Of a stretch of DNA of 64,000 bases, positions 61,320 through 64,000 are shown one piece after another. Below the pieces are notes generated by a model. It was not told the origin of the DNA. It did not search any database and worked only from the letters and a program-made list of their open reading frames with translations. A program made the translations under genes and the position numbers. Numbering within the stretch: position 1 is the stretch's first letter; each line of letters opens with the position of its first letter. Source of the stretch: Roseithermus sacchariphilus (GTDB taxonomy: Bacteria > Bacteroidota > Rhodothermia > Rhodothermales > MEBIC09517); NCBI GenBank assembly GCA_003285105.1, contig CP030158.1:4450449-4514448 (forward strand), read 5' to 3'.

Positions 61320-63241
61320 CTACCAGTCCAGAAACGCCCGCTGCTGGATCTGCTTGCGCAGCTGCTGCAAGTCGATCATCCGGCGTTGCAGGTCCCGCAG
61401 CGCCGCCTCGTCGTCCCGCGCGGCCAGCAGGCGCCGCCGAACGTCGGCGATGGCGGCGTCGACCCGGTCCAGCTTCAACAGCATCATCGCGCTGCTGGCC
61501 GACTCGACGGGGTCTTCATTGAGGCGGGGGACGGGGATGTTGCGTTTCTCCCAGTGCTGCGAGGGCTCGTGCGGGTCCATGAGCACCTCGGCAGCGAGGC
61601 GCTGCACGGCCTCGCCGAGCGTGCCGCTGGTGAAGTCCCGCGTCCGGATCTGCCCGGCTTCGTACATGGCGAGGAGGTGGCGGACCATCTCCTGTGCGGC
61701 GCCGGGGGTGAACTCGTCGAGGGCCATGTGGCCGAGGATGTGTTCGACCATCGGCAGGCCGCGCTCCAGCATCAGGCGGAGGAGGATCTTCTCCTCCGGC
61801 AGCGGCTCCGGCTCCGTCGCCGCGGGCCGTCCACCGGGCGCACCGCTCGCCCGGGCTCCGGCATCGTCCGGCGGGGGCGCCTCGGGCGGCGCCGTGGCCC
61901 GCGACGCCGGCCGGTGTTCCTCCCGCGCCTGGCGGTGACGCTGCTCGCGGATCTGCCGGTCCAGCGCCGCCCGCAGGTCGGTTTCGTACATCGTCAGCAC
62001 CTCGGCCGCCTCCTGCACGTAGGCATCCCGAAAGACCGGGTCCGGGATGCGGGCCAGCGTGCCGATGATGCGATGCCGCACGGCCGCCGTGCCCTCCGGC
62101 GTGTCCAGCTCCCCGGCGCGGCGGGCCTGGTCCATCATGAACCGCACGAAGTTTCGCCGGTGCTGCTCCACGTAGGCCTCGAAGCCCTCGGCGCCCTGCG
62201 CCTGCACGAACGAGTCGGGGTCCTCCCCCGCCGGCAGCTCGACGGCGTAGACGGCCAGCCCCTGCGCCAGCACCAGGTCGATTCCCCGCAGCGCCGCCGT
62301 CGCCCCGGCCGAGTCGGCATCGTAGAGCAACAACACCCGCCGGGCATAGCGATGGATCAGCTTGATCTGCTCGACGGTCAGCGCCGTACCGCTGGAGGCC
62401 ACGACGTGCTCGACGCCGGCCTGGTGCAGCGAGAGCACGTCCGTGTAGCCCTCGACGAGGATCACCTCCTCCCGCTGCCGGATCGCCTGTCTGGCCTGAT
62501 AGAGGCCGTAGAGCACCCGGCTCTTGGCGTAGACCTTCGTCTCGGGCGAGTTGATGTACTTGGGCTGGTCCGCATCGGTCTGCAGGATGCGCCCGCCGAA
62601 GCCGAGCACCTTGCCCACGTGCGAGAAGATCGGGAAGATGACCCGGTCCCGGAACCGGTCGTAGTACCCGCTGCCGTCCTTGCGAGGGATGACCAGGCCG
62701 GCCTTTTCGAGGGTCTCCGGCGCGATGTGCTGCGCACCGGCGGCCGTCAGCAGGGCGTCCCACCCCGGCGGGGCATACCCGAGCCCGAAGTGCTTGATGG
62801 TTTCCGCCGAGAAGCCGCGCTGCCGGAGGTAAGCCAGGGCCGGGCCGCCGGCCTCGGTCCGCGTCAGCTGCCGGTAGTAGAAGCGCCCGGCGAACCGCAG
62901 CGCGTGGTAGATCGCCTCCGTCTCGCTGGCCTCCTCGTGCTGCCCCTCGTCCTCGGGCAACGTGATGCCCGCCCGCTCGGCAAGCAGCCGCGCCGCCTCG
63001 ACGAACGTCAGGTTCTCGACGCGCTGCACGAACGTGAACACGTCCCCCCCGCGTGGCACCCGAAGCATTTGAAAATGCCCATGCCCGGGTTGACGCTGAA
63101 CGAAGGCGACTTCTCCTGATGAAACGGGCACAGCCCGAAGTAATTCGACCCCCGTTTCTTCAGGCGAACGTAATCACTGACGATGTCGACGATGTCCGAC
63201 GCAGCCCGTATCTCCTCGATCTTGTCTTCTCCGATGTACAC
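61320..63241 (-). CDS. dnaG: DNA primase DnaG, split by a frameshift in a G7 tract
   Basis: The N-terminal CHC2 zinc finger lies in one frame: ATG 63241, [25 protein letters not shown]...CFGCHAGG. The next frame carries the rest from [19 protein letters not shown] through TOPRIM ([34 protein letters not shown]) to a C-terminal helicase-binding domain. The change occurs at 63044-63050, seven C on the plus strand. A minus-one shift at G GGG GGG joins both frames exactly into about 640 residues, the normal length. Without a shift, the product stops after 77 residues. It primes Okazaki fragments, so an intact protein must be made; a sequencing error is the first alternative. Confidence 0.85.
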
Positions 63242-63289
63242 AGAGGCAGCGGCAGCTTACGATCCGAAGGAGGGCGCTCGACGACGCGG

Positions 63290-63433
63290 TCAGGCCATCG
63301 GACGCCCGTCGACGGGCAGCGTCGCCGTCGGGCCGCCGTCCTCCACCGGCCCGATCTCCGGCTTGTCGGAGCACTGGCACGAACTCAGCCCGAAGGCAAG
63401 GAACAGGACGGCGACAAACAGAAAGCGTTTCAT
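63290..63433 (-). CDS. Small lipoprotein, 47 residues
   Basis: The frame from ATG 63433 encodes 47 residues: MKRFLFVAVLFLAFGLSSC has a short positively charged start, a hydrophobic core and a lipobox with Cys at 19. A second Cys two residues later and an acidic, proline-rich tail (PEIGPVEDGGPTATLPVDG) follow. The start of dnaG is 48 bases downstream on the same strand. No family recognised; the lipoprotein signal is the support. Confidence 0.65.
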   Translation of the reverse strand: MKRFLFVAVLFLAFGLSSCQCSDKPEIGPVEDGGPTATLPVDGRPMA

Positions 63434-63518
63434 GGGACTCAGCGGCACGTGGCAGGGCTAGCGCAAACGCCGGAATATACGTCACGCCATCTTTTTCCCG
63501 CAGATTCTCGCCGCCGCC

Positions 63519-63548
63519 TTGATCCCCCGGGACGATTCTCACTAAACT
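63519..63548 (+). promoter_or_regulatory. Candidate promoter of the glucokinase gene
   Basis: TTGATC (63519-63524), 18 bases, TAAACT (63543-63548). It lies about 40 bases before the TTG start codon and fits a sigma-70-type promoter. The small lipoprotein gene is divergent on the other side. Confidence 0.45.
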
Positions 63549-63588
63549 TTCGTGCGGACGGGCCTTCTCTCATCATCTCTCCAGACCC

Positions 63589-64000
63589 TTGCAGATCCTA
63601 GGCATTGACATCGGCGGTTCCGGCATCAAGGGCGCCCCGGTCGACCTCGAGAGCGGCCGGCTCCTGGCCGAACGACACCGCATCGCCACCCCCCAGCCGG
63701 CCACCCCGACCGCCGTGGCCGACGTCGTCCGCAAGATCACCCGGCACTTCGGCTGGTCCGGGCCGCTGGGCTGCGCCTTCCCGGCCCGCATCAAGCACGG
63801 CAAGGCCCTGACGGCCGCCAACGTGGACGACAGCTGGCTGAACACGGACGTGGTTGCGCTCTTCGCCGAGCGCACGGGCTGCCCCACCACGGTGCTCAAC
63901 GACGCCGACGCCGCCGGGCTGGCGGAGATGACCTTCGGAGCCGGACGCGGGCGCACGGACCTGGTCCTGCTGCTGACCTTCGGGACCGGCATCGGATCGG
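63589..64000 (+). CDS. ppgK: Polyphosphate-type glucokinase (ROK family), N-terminal part
   Basis: The window ends inside this gene after about 137 residues. The frame opens with [16 protein letters not shown], then [39 protein letters not shown] and [17 protein letters not shown], ending at FGTGIGS. These features are characteristic of PpgK, which phosphorylates glucose using polyphosphate (and often ATP). No ATG precedes the conserved start; TTG 63589 is the best start. The gene encoding polyphosphate kinase is nearby on the other strand. Confidence 0.85.
   Translation, partial: MQILGIDIGGSGIKGAPVDLESGRLLAERHRIATPQPATPTAVADVVRKITRHFGWSGPLGCAFPARIKHGKALTAANVDDSWLNTDVVALFAERTGCPTTVLNDADAAGLAEMTFGAGRGRTDLVLLLTFGTGIGS

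Noticed and set aside
63174-63542. Minus-strand open frame overlapping the start of dnaG
   Set aside because: It spans the dnaG start and the small lipoprotein gene in another frame and has no coherent protein features.

Overview
The window is a GC-rich bacterial chromosome segment with densely packed genes on both strands. A SusC/SusD outer-membrane pair, three proteins with the PNPF-type C-terminal sorting domain of the type IX secretion system (T9SS), many exported lipoproteins and an absence of clear Shine-Dalgarno sequences point to the Bacteroidota/Rhodothermota side of the tree. A Rhodothermus-like member of the Rhodothermota is the best guess, because such genomes combine this gene content with high GC. 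I saw no rRNA, tRNA, CRISPR array, insertion sequence or prophage.

Region by region. Bases 1-2152 carry an operon (cysM end, Mec-type JAMM protease, CysO-type sulfur carrier, MoeZ) that matches the protein-thiocarboxylate route to cysteine known from Mycobacterium. Bases 2175-9351 hold a lipoprotein, mutS2, a sugar nucleotidyltransferase, a LOG-family protein, a repeat-bearing gap, a TPR protein and a small membrane protein. Bases 9503-13253 hold a HAD phosphatase and an acetyltransferase/aminotransferase/dehydrogenase cassette like WbpD-WbpE-WbpB for diacetamido sugars. Bases 13284-13838 hold a VOC protein.

The centrepiece is 13920-34459, a galactan/galactoside utilisation locus. On the minus strand run susC, susD, a T9SS carbohydrate-binding-like protein, a clan GH-A hydrolase, a Tat-exported GH2 enzyme, a vSGLT-like sodium/sugar symporter and a Tat-exported oxidoreductase. 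A LacI-family regulator follows, and divergently galT, galK and a T9SS GH53 endo-galactanase. Four copies of one 12-bp LacI-type operator lie at the susC, lacI and galT promoters, so the locus can be read as one regulon: surface cleavage by GH53, SusCD uptake, periplasmic trimming by GH2, symport, then the Leloir enzymes.

Bases 34532-58720 are mainly housekeeping and envelope genes: PAP2 phosphatase, SPOR lipoprotein, Tat metallophosphatase, solute-binding lipoprotein, PcrA helicase, Dps, an M23 T9SS protein coupled to an exported propeller-like protein, a nucleoside transporter, a Ca2+/cation exchanger, a TonB-like lipoprotein, two NfeD proteins, an L,D-transpeptidase, a HAD phosphatase, an exported oxidoreductase, an Smr protein, a glutamine-amidotransferase-like hydrolase, a lytic transglycosylase, a MOSC protein and an SxtJ protein. 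Bases 58759-64000 bring polyphosphate kinase, DnaG primase (split by a frameshift in a seven-G tract), a tiny lipoprotein, and the start of a polyphosphate-type glucokinase.
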